Made by a program: the position numbers and the translations under genes. This document shows, in pieces, positions 1-12,400 of a DNA stretch of 64,000 nt (its first letter is position 1; every line of letters begins with the position of its first letter). Source of the stretch: Eopsaltria australis (lineage: Eukaryota; Chordata; Aves; Passeriformes; Petroicidae); the NCBI GenBank assembly GCA_034509425.1, contig JAVTVJ010000142.1, positions 2,775,989 to 2,839,988 on the forward strand, written 5' to 3'. Below the pieces are notes generated by a model, which was not told the DNA's origin, ran no database searches, and saw only the letters and a program-made list of their open reading frames with translations.

Positions 1-271
1 GAAAAAACGTACAGGATATAATTCAATACAGTTTTCAGAGGTTAAATAAGACTATTCAAATACCAGCACTTGGAGTCAAACACTAAGCAGTGTTTTATTC
101 TCTTATCATTACAACTATAAAGGAAACTATCGTAATACCCAAATATCACAACTTCTATGTAAACATACAGTTAGGGAGGCTATATAAAGTTATATCAAGT
201 TACCTAGTCATTCCTTTATTAAACATAATGGAAATTAAATTCACAGCACATGGAGGCAACTATTACATTAC

Positions 272-499
272 CTGATGGTCTTCATGTTTTAATAAACTAG
301 ACAGTGATTCCACACAGATCTCCAATGAAGAATCCTGAGGCTCCATTTTGCCACAGAGTCTGGATACTACAGCCATAGCTGAATGCAAAGTATCTTTATG
401 AACAAGGTGTCCACTGTCACGAATGAATGTCAGAACACAATTCAACCCTCCAGCTTCAAACACAGCTCCTGACTCACGGGTACAGATTAATTCTAACAC
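272..499 (-). CDS. HECTD1: HECTD1 exon 4, residues 126-201
   Basis: The acceptor is tttgtcacag before 499 and the donor is CAG|gtaatg at 272/271. The 228-nt exon is exactly 76 codons, running from [18 protein letters not shown] to SLLKHEDHQ. It is in phase 0 at both ends. It is the last HECTD1 exon inside the window; the next lies beyond position 1. Confidence 0.95.
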
Positions 500-3400
500 C
501 TGTGACAAAAAGAAATTTAATTTGAATGAAGTACACACAAAAAGTCAGTTATTTATATCCATAGTCAGATATTTATATCCATTTACCAAACTGGTTATGA
601 AAACGAAACAACAGGAAAAAATAAAAAACCCTTGTCTTCCTCAACACCCAGAGGGGGCCAAAGCCACCAGTACTCTAGCAGTTAGTAGTTACAGCTTTCT
701 TCAAAAACATGGGAGTCAATACAAGACCATCCCCCAAAGGCATGGTCATAACAGGTGTTCATGAAGACAGATAACAATCTCTCATCCTGGGAGAAACATG
801 TGATTGAGAGTTTTGAAATTTGTAAGAGCACCCTTACCCAGAGATGCACTTCTGAGTAGAGCGGAACCAGTAAATAGGAAATGAAAATAAATTCTGGTGC
901 CATGGTAATCAAGAATTACAACTATACGCTACCACGTGGCCATGAGTTATGCTTTAAATAAGAGATTGTAAGGGTCTTCTAAATTTCTCTAAAAACATCA
1001 CAAGGGTGCAGGAGAGCTGTATCTAGTGCTATTGAAGAGGCAGCAGACAATTTTTTAACACCAGGTAATTTATCTGTATCTGGAGCAATTCTTCATTTCT
1101 TTTGTAGCATAAAAATAGCCCTGAGCATTCTATTAGCATTGTCGTCATTCAAGATATACAGGAAATTTCTTCTAATATTTTTTGTTTCCTTTTCTATACT
1201 TTTTTTAAAGAAAGTTGAGCTGTGAAGAGCACCAGACAGACAGCAAGGATAAGCAGCATTGTCAGCATGTACATTTTTCTCGTAGTCTATGTTTTGGCAT
1301 CACATTTTAACAAAATAAATAGGATTGGAATTTGAGGAAGCTCTTTGGAAATAGCAAATTATCCAGTTCCTTCTTAAAAACAAGAGGTTCTTAAGTATAC
1401 TTACCTTCACACACTGCTCAGCCAAATCTCTGCTCGTTCTGTTGTTCAGTTCAACAACTACTAAACGATTACAAAGTGCCTTGATAGCTCCATCCACTCC
1501 CACAATCCTACGGGTGCACTCAGCCGACACATCCAGGTAATACGTTATGGCACGAGCTGTTACTTCCAGTACATTGTCTGGAGCACTTTCATCAAGAAAA
1601 ATTTTGCACAGTGCTGGCAAAAAAGTTCGAGGAGGGCATCTGCAGGAAAAAAACCACAACACATTACCCTGTTGTGCAAACTTGTATACATTAAGCAATT
1701 TCATACACTTCCACATTAGCGCTTTCCATGCACACATCATTTGCTCAATTAGTTTATAGTCGGTTCAGAACACTAATTTAGAACACTACATCTCATACAC
1801 ACATGAAAATTTAAATAGGTAATCCGAAAAGATGTTGCATTAAGAAGCCAGCAGAAAAAGATACTCTTGAAATTTTACAGTCATACAGGGGAAAAATTTA
1901 TCTCGTTGGGAATTTTTCCAGGAATTAACCTCACATCCCCAAACTGAATGCATGTTTTCTTAACAGCACTTTAAGGTTCATGATAGCTACTTATTCATGA
2001 AATTTTATATACAAAGATTAAAGATTTTGAGTTTAATACACAATTTGATTTTGAGTGGTCCTTCTTCCCTATGCTATTTCCCTTGCCCTTCTATCCTATT
2101 TCAGTCTCCTACCCTACCCCCTGCCTCCTTTTTTCCCCTTAATCACACTGAGAACATATTTAATTAACGTAGCTTGTGTCGACTGCATTTTCTCTCTATA
2201 TCCATGTCTCAGTAGCCTCTGGCTCTCCTTTTTATTGTCAGCCTCATTTCCATATGCAAGGACGGTGAAGAACATTCCCAAAACTCCAAAACAAAAAAAG
2301 CAAGCTGCAATGGTCCTCCTTCTATTCCTCTGACATTACAGAATATAAACTGAAATAATACTTTTCATTTTAGGACAGCAGTGGATAAGATTGGGATCAA
2401 AGGTTCTAAGACATGGAGCTATATTTTAAGTCAACTCATCTTCAAGCAGCACATTTACTAGCTATAAATATCTCAGCATTATGATGGCCCACCACAGTGG
2501 TAAAAGACTTCCCAGGTGATGGTGGGGAATTAAGTGAAGGGTATATGTGCGGTGACAGTAGTCAAAATATCTGGATACCTCAATCCTAGATGTAGGAGAC
2601 CAGACTAAATCTACAGGAAGCAAATATTGCAACTTTACCTTCAAGTAGGGATTTGGTTTCCAAAAGATGGCCTCAAACTTTTCAAAACCCAAAACAGAAA
2701 GAATAACATGTTTTTTAGTCTGGAAGACAGGTGAAGTACTTGTTGATGAATCATTCTGAAGACTCAGAGGTCATTCAGTATCCCATCTGGTATGTAGTGA
2801 CTCATACAAAAGCACCAAACCCTGGGACAGCAAAATGCTAATAGTTTCCTTCAAGATCTTACCATGCTTTATGAAGTAACTAATAATGCTGCCTGACAAC
2901 TAAATATCCATACCCTATGATACTTAATGACATATTAATAAGTGAAGCTTCAATAAAGCTCAATCACATACGTAAAACTTATATTGGCCTATCCAGCCTA
3001 TACTGTCTGTTGTTCTTAAGAAATTTGTTATTTAACTCTGCATGTTTAAGAAGTTTATACAGTAACTTTGCATTCCACTTTGGGAAAAAGAAAGTCTGAA
3101 ATTTGTTCTCGCTATTAGATGACCATATGCTGAAACCAGAAGCATTTCAGCACATAAAATTTAAAGTGGACAATGTATTCAAGGGTTTTGGTGTTGGATC
3201 TTTTATATTGAGTCTTATGCAACACCAGGCAGACCACGGAAACACTGCTTATGAACAATGTTCTTCCAACTGCAAGAAAAAAAATCCAATAAACACAAAT
3301 CTTAAAAAGCCCCAAACAAACCAAATCCACACATGTATTACCAAGTAGAAGGTAGGGAGCTCCACTGTCTATTTTAATACTAGCAAGAGTAGAAAATCAT

Positions 3401-6400
3401 TTTTCTTAGATGGCCACACAGCTGCAGAAAATTAAAAGCCATACTTAGCAAATCTAAAACTTACATTTTTTCCTATGATTTAACAGCTTATAAAGAAACA
3501 CAACACGAAAGGAACTCAGCTGTATTTTCAAAAAGGAAATTTAAAAAGAAATTTTAAAAAATTAAAATTCCTGTCCTTAAAACACCTATCCACCAGAGCC
3601 AATTACTCAGCAGACACAGTAAAAATACTGTTACTGAGAGCATATCATTTATATTGAATTCTTAGTCAGCACACAAATGCCAGTGCATTTTATCAGCAAT
3701 GCTGTCCTCATAAAAGCACAGCTCTCTAGCACAAACTTAAGTGTTGAGGGTTTTTTAAAACTACATTTCTGCCAAAACCTCTAGCTACATTAATCAGAGA
3801 CGACTTTTTCAATCAGCAGGTACAGAACAATCTCCACTTGCTGTCAGTATATTTGTTTTCTGACTTAGAGGAATGATTTCCAGTCTTCCCACAAGAAAAC
3901 CAGGCTTTATCATAGGGTTTCAGGAAAAAACTCTAGTTGGCTACACAGAAACTCTTGGGAGATGCATACAGAATCATAGAATGGCCTGGATTGAAAGAGA
4001 CCTTAAAGATCACCCAGTTCCAACCCTCCCACCATGGGCAGGGACACCTTTCACTAGACCAGGTTGCTCAGAGCCCCACTCAACCTTGCCCTGAACACTT
4101 CCAAGGATGGGGCATCCATAGCTTCTCTGGGCAACTATATTGGGTTTGTGTGGCCAAGTTTTGGCAGCTGAGGGAGCTACAAGGGTGGCTTTCTGTAAAA
4201 AGCTGCCAGAAGCTTCCCCCATGTCCTGCAGAGCCAACGCCAGGTGGCTTCAGGATGGACCTGCTGCTCACCAAGGCTGAATCAATCAGGAATTGAGCTC
4301 CATCACACCTCTGTGATACTACATTTAAGAAAAACATTATTGCACAGGTGTAATTGTGGTCAGAGAAGGGTGAGAATATGTGAGACAAACAACTCTGCAG
4401 ACATCAGGTGGAGGAGGGGCAGGAGGTGCTGGAGCTGAGATTCCCCTGCAGCCCATGGTGAAGCAGCGGTGCCCCTGCAGCCCATGGAGATCCATGGGGA
4501 TGCAGAAATCCACCTTCAGCCCATGGTGGAGACCCACACTGGAACAGATCGATGCCCAAGAGAAGGTTGCAAACCCAGAGGAAACCTGTCCTGGAGCCCA
4601 GGCTGTGCCTGAAGGACTGCACCCCATGGAAGAGTGACCCAAATTGCAGCAGTTTGTGGAGAACTGTTGTCCAGGGGATGGACTCATGATGAAGGAGTTC
4701 CTGGAGGACTGTCTCCTGTGGGAGGAACCCCACACTGGAGCAGGGGAAGGACTCCTCAAGCAGGCACAAGAACAATGAGTGATAAACTGACCATAACCCC
4801 CATGCTCCATCTCCCTGCACTGCTGGTGGGGGAGAAAGTAGAGATTTGGAAGGAATAAAGGGTAGGGGAGAAGATGTTTTCAAAATTTATTTTACTTCTC
4901 ATTATTCTGCTTTGATTTTGCTAGTAATAAATTCAGTTAATATCCCCAATTCAACTCTGGTTTGCCTGTGACAGTATTTTTGCCTGTGACCTCTCTCCCA
5001 CACCTTATCTCAACCATGAACCCTTCATTATATTCTCTCTCCTGTCCAGCTGCACAGGAGAATGACAAAGTGACTTTGGTGGGTGCCTGGCATCCAGCCA
5101 GAATCAACCCACTACAGTAACCTTGTCCTGTCACCACATGCTCCTGTAAAAAGTCTCTCTCCAGCTTTCTATCAAGTTCCCTTCAGCTACTGGAAGGCCA
5201 TAATTAGGTCAGTCCAAAGCCTTCTCTTCTCCAGGTTGAACAATCTCAATTTTCTCAGCCTTTCCTCACAGGAGAAGTGCTCTGGCCCTCTGATCATCTT
5301 CAAGGCTTTCCTCTGGACTCACTCCAGCAGGTCCACGTCCTTCCTGTGCTGGGAAGGTGTTAGGAGAGAGCCTATCAAAGGCTTTACAGAAGTCAAGTCA
5401 AATGACATATGTAGCCCTTCCCCTGTCCACTGTTAGAGTCACTCCATCACAGAAGGCCACAGGGTTGGTCAGGCAGGGCTTGCCCTGGGTGAAGCCCTGC
5501 TGGCTGTCTCAAACCACCACCCTGTCCTCCGTGTGCCTTAGTACAGCTTCTAGGAGGATCTGTTCCATGACCTTCCCAGGCACAGAGGTGAGGCTGACAG
5601 GGCCATAGTTTCCAGGGTCCTCCTTTCTACCTTTATAGATGGGTTCAATATTTCCTTTTCCAGTAACTTGGGACTTCAATGACTTTTTATGGCATCATTT
5701 AGAGTGACTTGGCAATTACGAACAGAAAGGTTGAGGAGTCTCCTCTGGAGATATACAGATTACACTCCTAAGTACACACAGACCATAGAGATAAATTGAG
5801 ATTCTTTTGGCTTGTTGAAGTTCCCTCAGGCCTTATCAGTGTGTAAAGTTCCTGAAAACAAGAGACCAGAAGTACCAGTTCTGTCATTCACATACAGTCT
5901 AGATCAATGGTTCAGCCTGTAACAACAGGCAAGGAGGATATATGCACACATCCCTGGTGCTCCAGCCATGATATTCTCAAACAGGTGGCTAAACAATTAC
6001 AGCAAAAAACTGCCTAGCTGTCATTCTGAAGGACTCCAGTCTTTATGCTGTAGCTAACTTCTCTATCAATAACTGCATACAAATAAAATTACACAGGTCA
6101 GCTTTATAGTGATCACCCTTTAATCCCCAAATCTGCACTAAGCTATGACATGGGTCTCCTGTGGTTGAAACTATGAGCATCAGCTCTACATTGTCTCAGG
6201 GAGAAGAATGTGCCTGTGTGAGTAGTGCCAGAGAAAGAACTAGCAGGGGTTTTGGGAACACCAGCCCCACAATGAGAGATGGGGTACAACACCATCAGAG
6301 CCATATAGCAAATGCCCTCTCCCTTCTGTTTAGGCAGCACCACTGGGGATTTCTCTGTGCTGGCATTTGACCAATAATAAGAGGGGGTAAGAATTGCCCT

Positions 6401-9400
6401 TATCCAGTGGATGGTCTTTATGCCTCAAAATTGTGAAAATGGATTTTCAGAGTAGCCTTTGAGTCTTCACTCAATCCAATCCCAAGTAGAGGTACTAGAG
6501 CATAAGCAAAGGCAGTAGATGGAAGAGAAATTCACTGCTTACCTAGAAGCAATTCTAGCACAGCACCCTCCCAGGACCAGTCCCTCTTTTTAATGAGGCA
6601 CCAAGTAAGCAAATACAGTCAACACCAGCAGGAACCAAAGAGTGAATCAGACATATCATGTTATGTATGCATCACTATTACCATAATTCCACGGCAAATC
6701 CTTACTGGCTTCCTTAGGCAGGCCAAAATGGATCAAAAGGACCTAAACCTGCTTCAAATATTGGCTGTGGAAGATTAGGGCCCTATAGTAATATAGACCT
6801 TATTGCTGTTCCAACTAAGGCTATGCTCAGAACTAAAATGTATTTTGACAGGTAGTAAAACAAAGCATTCTAGGAGTGTCCATAACACAGACAAAGGCTG
6901 CACATTGGACTCACCTTTAGAAAACAGCCTACATGGGAAAAACAAGGCTGTCAAAACTTCCTGCGACAGAAAGGAGACTGAGGTCAGAGATATAGCACTG
7001 ACTGAACTGATGTGACAGGGCAGCAACCAATGGTCAGCTTTTAGTACACTACCATCAGATGATGCTCTTGATTTCCAAGAGAGAAATACACCAATAAACC
7101 TGCCATTACTACAAGCATCAACACCCACCAATGAGAAAAAAAACTAAGTGCATAATTTCTAAATTATCCCAATAGCAAAACCAGGTTCATATGTTGCTTT
7201 TATCTAGACTATGTATTAACTAAAATCAATATATCTCAGAAAAAAAGAAACTATGACAGAAAAATTCCTGAAGTTGTAGGTGAGAAATCACTGTTCACAA
7301 TGACCTATTTGCAGTGAAACAAGCAATAAGATAGTGGTGAGTTTTCTTTAATACAGTACAAGTTATTCTTTAATAGTGTTTATTCTTTCAAATCAGAAAA
7401 TAATGGCAAATAGGTACCTCCTAAATTCATGTTTCTATTTAGGTCCTTCTTCTAATAAACATGAAAATGAAAGGAAAATATTTTTAGATTTTTATTTTTA
7501 GGGAGCTGTATTAACATCACATTGGGCACTTCCGAAAGTACTTCAAATGTGTATTTTAGAAGGGTGATTAGGGACTACTTAGTGAATTAATGAGGTCACT
7601 CTGTGTTACTCCTTAGTGAAAGACTGACTTCAAATTAATGAGGTTACTCTACAACCCACACTACAGCTCTTGCTAATTACTCTTAAGTCTTCCAGCTCTC
7701 AATGTCCACCAACTTCACTCCCATACTCCCAGAAGAGCTGCTGTTATTTACTATCTTCCAAGTTTTCCACCCACCTTGTTTCAAAGATCTTGCTGAAAGA
7801 TAAATTTGTCCAAAAAAGGTAATGTTCCATATCAGTATTTCCCATCTATATTCTGACCTATTAAGATTAAGCATTAGAGCATTCTCTGTTCCCTGTACTG
7901 ACATCAAGAAGTAAACCACATTAAAAAGTGCTGATTCTGTATAATTTATATTTAAATAAATATATTCATACTTCCAGTGTTAAAATTACTTACTAGGTTG
8001 TAAAGAGCGTAATACACAAATTCTTTAATACACATTCTTTCTCTGCAAAAAATATGCTTGATCTAAAAACATTTTCTAAATATCATAATCATCTTGATGT
8101 CAAGAAAGGCTAAGAAAATTTGTCAGTATAATTACATTACTACAGAATTTACAGTACTATAATCAGCATAACTCCATATGCTGACACACTTCTGAATCTT
8201 TACACATACACCCACCTCTTTAGGAACAGAAATATCCACAGGGATACAAAATTCTTAAATAGCTACAGCAGTAAGCTCCTGCCAGTGCTAATCCCTTAAA
8301 CTCTAATGAAGTGACTCAGCTGATTTTACAGCTTGCCAATGTAAAAAGATACCAAGGAAGTAAAAGTAGGTACTGTAAACTCATTTCTGTAATTACATTT
8401 CATATTTTAATGCACTTAAAATCCTTAGCTAAAACAGAAACAATAATGGTGAAGACTACACTACTGCTATGTTTAAAAAAAACTGAAAGAAGGAAAAATG
8501 ACCAGTTCAGTTCTTGCCCAAAACAGTTAACAACTACTGCTAGCATTAGGGTGTGTTATTCAATTCCAAAGTAACCGCTGGATTCAGTTGATGCGGAGCC
8601 CCTGGCATGTGACAAAGCCTTCAGCGAAGCTGCCTGCTCCAAGACATGTGACTTGCGGCAGAAAACCAAGCTCAGCTGCCTGCCAGCAATAGCTGGATCT
8701 TTAATGCATACCAGCTGCTGAGACCAGTTAAAAGTGGGAAAATAAGCAATTATAAGTGTCTACACTAATTAATATATAATAATTTTAAATAAAAATGAAA
8801 ATGCTGAAGTTAACTCTCATTAGTAATGGTTTCTGAGGAAAAATATACCAGATAAAAATTTACACCAACATGTCACACAACTTTGAAACTTTTAAGAACA
8901 TCCTGCACAACTGATTCTTCTTAAAGCAGAAGTAGTTTCAACTCCTTTTTGATTAATGATCGTTTTTCCTTTCTGTAGTTCTTTCTACAGGAAGAGATCT
9001 CAGACCTTCCCTCGTTGTTTCTTTCACTGAAAGACTGTTTTATTTCCACATATGAACCAAAACCAACAGCAGAGTAGTCAAGATCATCCACAAGAGAACC
9101 CACACACCTGCACTGCCTGTATGTATTCTTCTGGATCCATTACCAAAATATACTTAACACTGTTACAATAGAGTTCAGAAAACATCTAGTCACGTATAAG
9201 ACTTTAGACACACCATACTATATTTTAAAGGTACAAGGAAAAAGCAACTAAAAAATAACTGGCAATCTAGGAACTTTTACCAGAACTACAAAGCACTTAA
9301 ACTTGCACAACTCTGAATCTCTACTCAGGCCAATAAAATTAACCTGGAGAATTAACAATTCCATCCTGTATCCATTCCAGTAGAAACTCTACTTTATTAG

Positions 9401-12400
9401 AAATCAAAATAAATTAATTTAGAATTCTAATTTGACATTTAAAAACACTTTCAAACTTCCTTTTAGCTAAATCATAGAGCTGAACCCTCTTCTGAGAGTT
9501 CACTATTAGGCAGGAAGATAATTAGTATTAGACATTTACTATTCAACTACACATTCAATAAATATCAGTAGTGTAAAATGAAAAATAAGAAAAATTCATA
9601 TGAGGAAACAGCTTCCACAGGATAGGTAATTTCTGTATTTGTAAACAAATTATCATTTGCTTTATTCCTGAATTTATAAAGGATGTGTTAGGCCGCCTTT
9701 TGCATTTTTCAGCAAAAAAATTTGTTACGTTGTAACAAGACTGCTCCCTGAAAAATACAGAGAAGATCCCTACTTCCATCTCAGAAAACCACTCTATAGG
9801 ATACTCAAGATCACACTGTGTTGGAGGCCACAGAGTAAATTGCTCCAGTATTGGTATTTCACTGTTGCCATACCCCTCTGCCTTCATTAAAGGAAAAAAA
9901 GCTTAGCAGGAATTACATGAGACTTGCTGTTATAAAGGTTACAAAATTTCATTTGGGAGAGATGTCTGCATTAGTTCAAACCAATAATTCACTCAGAACA
10001 TATGCTTTGCATGGTTTAAAATAATGAAAATTGTAGTCTATTGTTGACAGCAATACTTATTCTAATTTACACGTCTGCATTCCAGCACAAAAGTGTAAAA
10101 TGGTCTGACTTTATTTTTTCCTTAAAATAGCAAAACGAGCAAATCTGTAGGACACAAAACGTGAAACCATCTTGATACCAACAGAGCTGCTCTCTCAGCC
10201 TGTTAATTTTTCCACAATTGCCAGACCTGTTAAAGGGCACTTTACTGTCTGAATTACAAAGACGCTTTTAAAGGCAGCCCAGATTGTAAATATATTCCTG
10301 AAAATCAGCACTTTGGGATTCCTACCCCTATCTCTAAAGGAAAAATTGTTTTTCTCTCTATATATATATAAACATTGATTTATTGGAGTTTTACAGTCCT
10401 GATAAAGACAGGAGAATGTAATTTTAAGCAATCAGGTGGAGGTAAAGCTAAACTGTTCCACATTACTCTAACAGTCTCACTAGCTCACATCACATCTTTG
10501 GTTCACCAAAATTTCTTCTTATACTTGTTAGCAAATACAAGATAAAGATATATACATTTTCCCAAGTGAATAGATACTTTGGAAAGAACAAGGTTTAGTG
10601 TGAATTAAAGTAAACATATTTGATCTAAAAAAATAAACTGAAAGAATTTCTATTTTGCACATCAGAACCCTAAAATATCCTTTGTATAATTTGTTTTTAT
10701 TTGTCAAATGAGCTGATAATTCCTGACAATTTTTTGCTTGCCAAATCTGTTAATGCTAAATATACAGTGGTAACTTCCAGAACAGCCAAAGAGGAAGCTA
10801 TGGTGTCTGCTTTTGAGCATTAATAAGGCCTATTTCATCTGCTGTGTAAAAAAGGTTTTAAGCAGGTCTTACTTTGTTATACTAGTGCCTTTCTTACAAA
10901 TTTTCATTGTAATTAATTGCTAAGTACTTTTACTCTGATAGACAGCAACAGAAAGCCCGACCAGAAGACCTCTAATTTTATTTCACCAAAAAAAGTGAAA
11001 CAATCACACGAATTGAAAAAATAAACTGAAACACCTATGCAGAAAAGGGTTACATTAACAATGTGAGATTGCAACCAAGAGCCTTCTATATACATTTAAA
11101 CTGCTATAGGTAATTGAAAAGGCAAAAAAAAAAAAAAACAAAAACATAATTTCAATTAAGTTTTTATTGATTTCATTCTTTAAACTCCTGTTCAAGTGGA
11201 TTTAATAGCACACAGTTGAACTACAGTTTGGGACTAACACTTGTAATCACAACAGTTTTGCTGTTTTATTCCAACTATTCAACTACTTAACACAATAATT
11301 TCTCCTCCTTCACTAAGTTTCTGTAGTTCAAGCTAGAGGCTTTTGCTGCAGGTAAAATGTTAGCCATTCTTCATGTCAAGTGACTAGCAGTGTCTGTGAC
11401 TCATTATCACCAGATAGATGAATATGCCACTGATTTTTGTAATGCTAACATATGAGCAACTTCCAAAATAATTTAATTGGATGTAATACGTAAATCTGGA
11501 AAGAAGTAAAGAAACAGCAATTATTAGGCAGCACTACCTGTTAATCAGCTGCATAACCTGACATCTGCTGTGATGCTGCTAAAACTCTAAAAGAACATTA
11601 TGAAATACACCACCCTGCACATGTGTCTGCTTCTGCTTTTGAGCTGATCTGAAACACCAGTTTCAATACCCATTACTCTTGTATAAAAGCAAATTATTAC
11701 CTTTACCGTTAGCTGTATAATTTACTTCAGAAATGTTTGCGAAGTAATACTGTTACTTTACTGCAAAAAATGAAGTGCAAGATTCTGAATCCAACATTTC
11801 AATACTTTTTTTTCCTTCCAACTTTGTGCTTTCTTTGCTAAGATTGTGTATTGCCCTTAACTCCTTAAGGAAGCAGTATGGAAACTGTTGTGGTTTTAGA
11901 GATGGTGCATAGCCTTCATGACAACATTTTTATAATGTGGTCTTGTTTCATGGCTTTGCCAGTCCTCACCATATGCAGCTTTTAATCACCAGATGTAGTT
12001 CACTAAAATGATGAGCTTTTTCTTAGCTTACATCACAAAAGCAAATAATTTCTTATGTAAAGGTGGACTAATGCTTAATATTTAAAGTCACTCTAAGCTC
12101 TGAAAAACATCCCATTTCATTCTCCAAGAAACTGGCTGTTTTTAAAAGTCGATCTCGAAGTTGTTGAATTTCACAGATGAAAAATTTTCTTTAAAGTTTT
12201 GTCATCATATAACTAATAGCAATAAACAAATCCAAGATCTTCAAATAACACACTCACAGCATCCAAAAACTTGGAAATGCTGTTTTTACTTAGTAGAAGA
12301 AAAAAATTTGTCAAGTCTAGAGGCTGGCTTTCTTATCAGCCCTTCGGTCACACAGCAAACCTATTTCAGCAAACAATTCCTTTAAAAAGCAAGCTGAAAA

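Noticed and set aside
4337..4883. Open frames of 157 and 159 codons on the minus strand
   Set aside because: They lie antisense within an endogenous retroviral LTR and come from its internal repeats.
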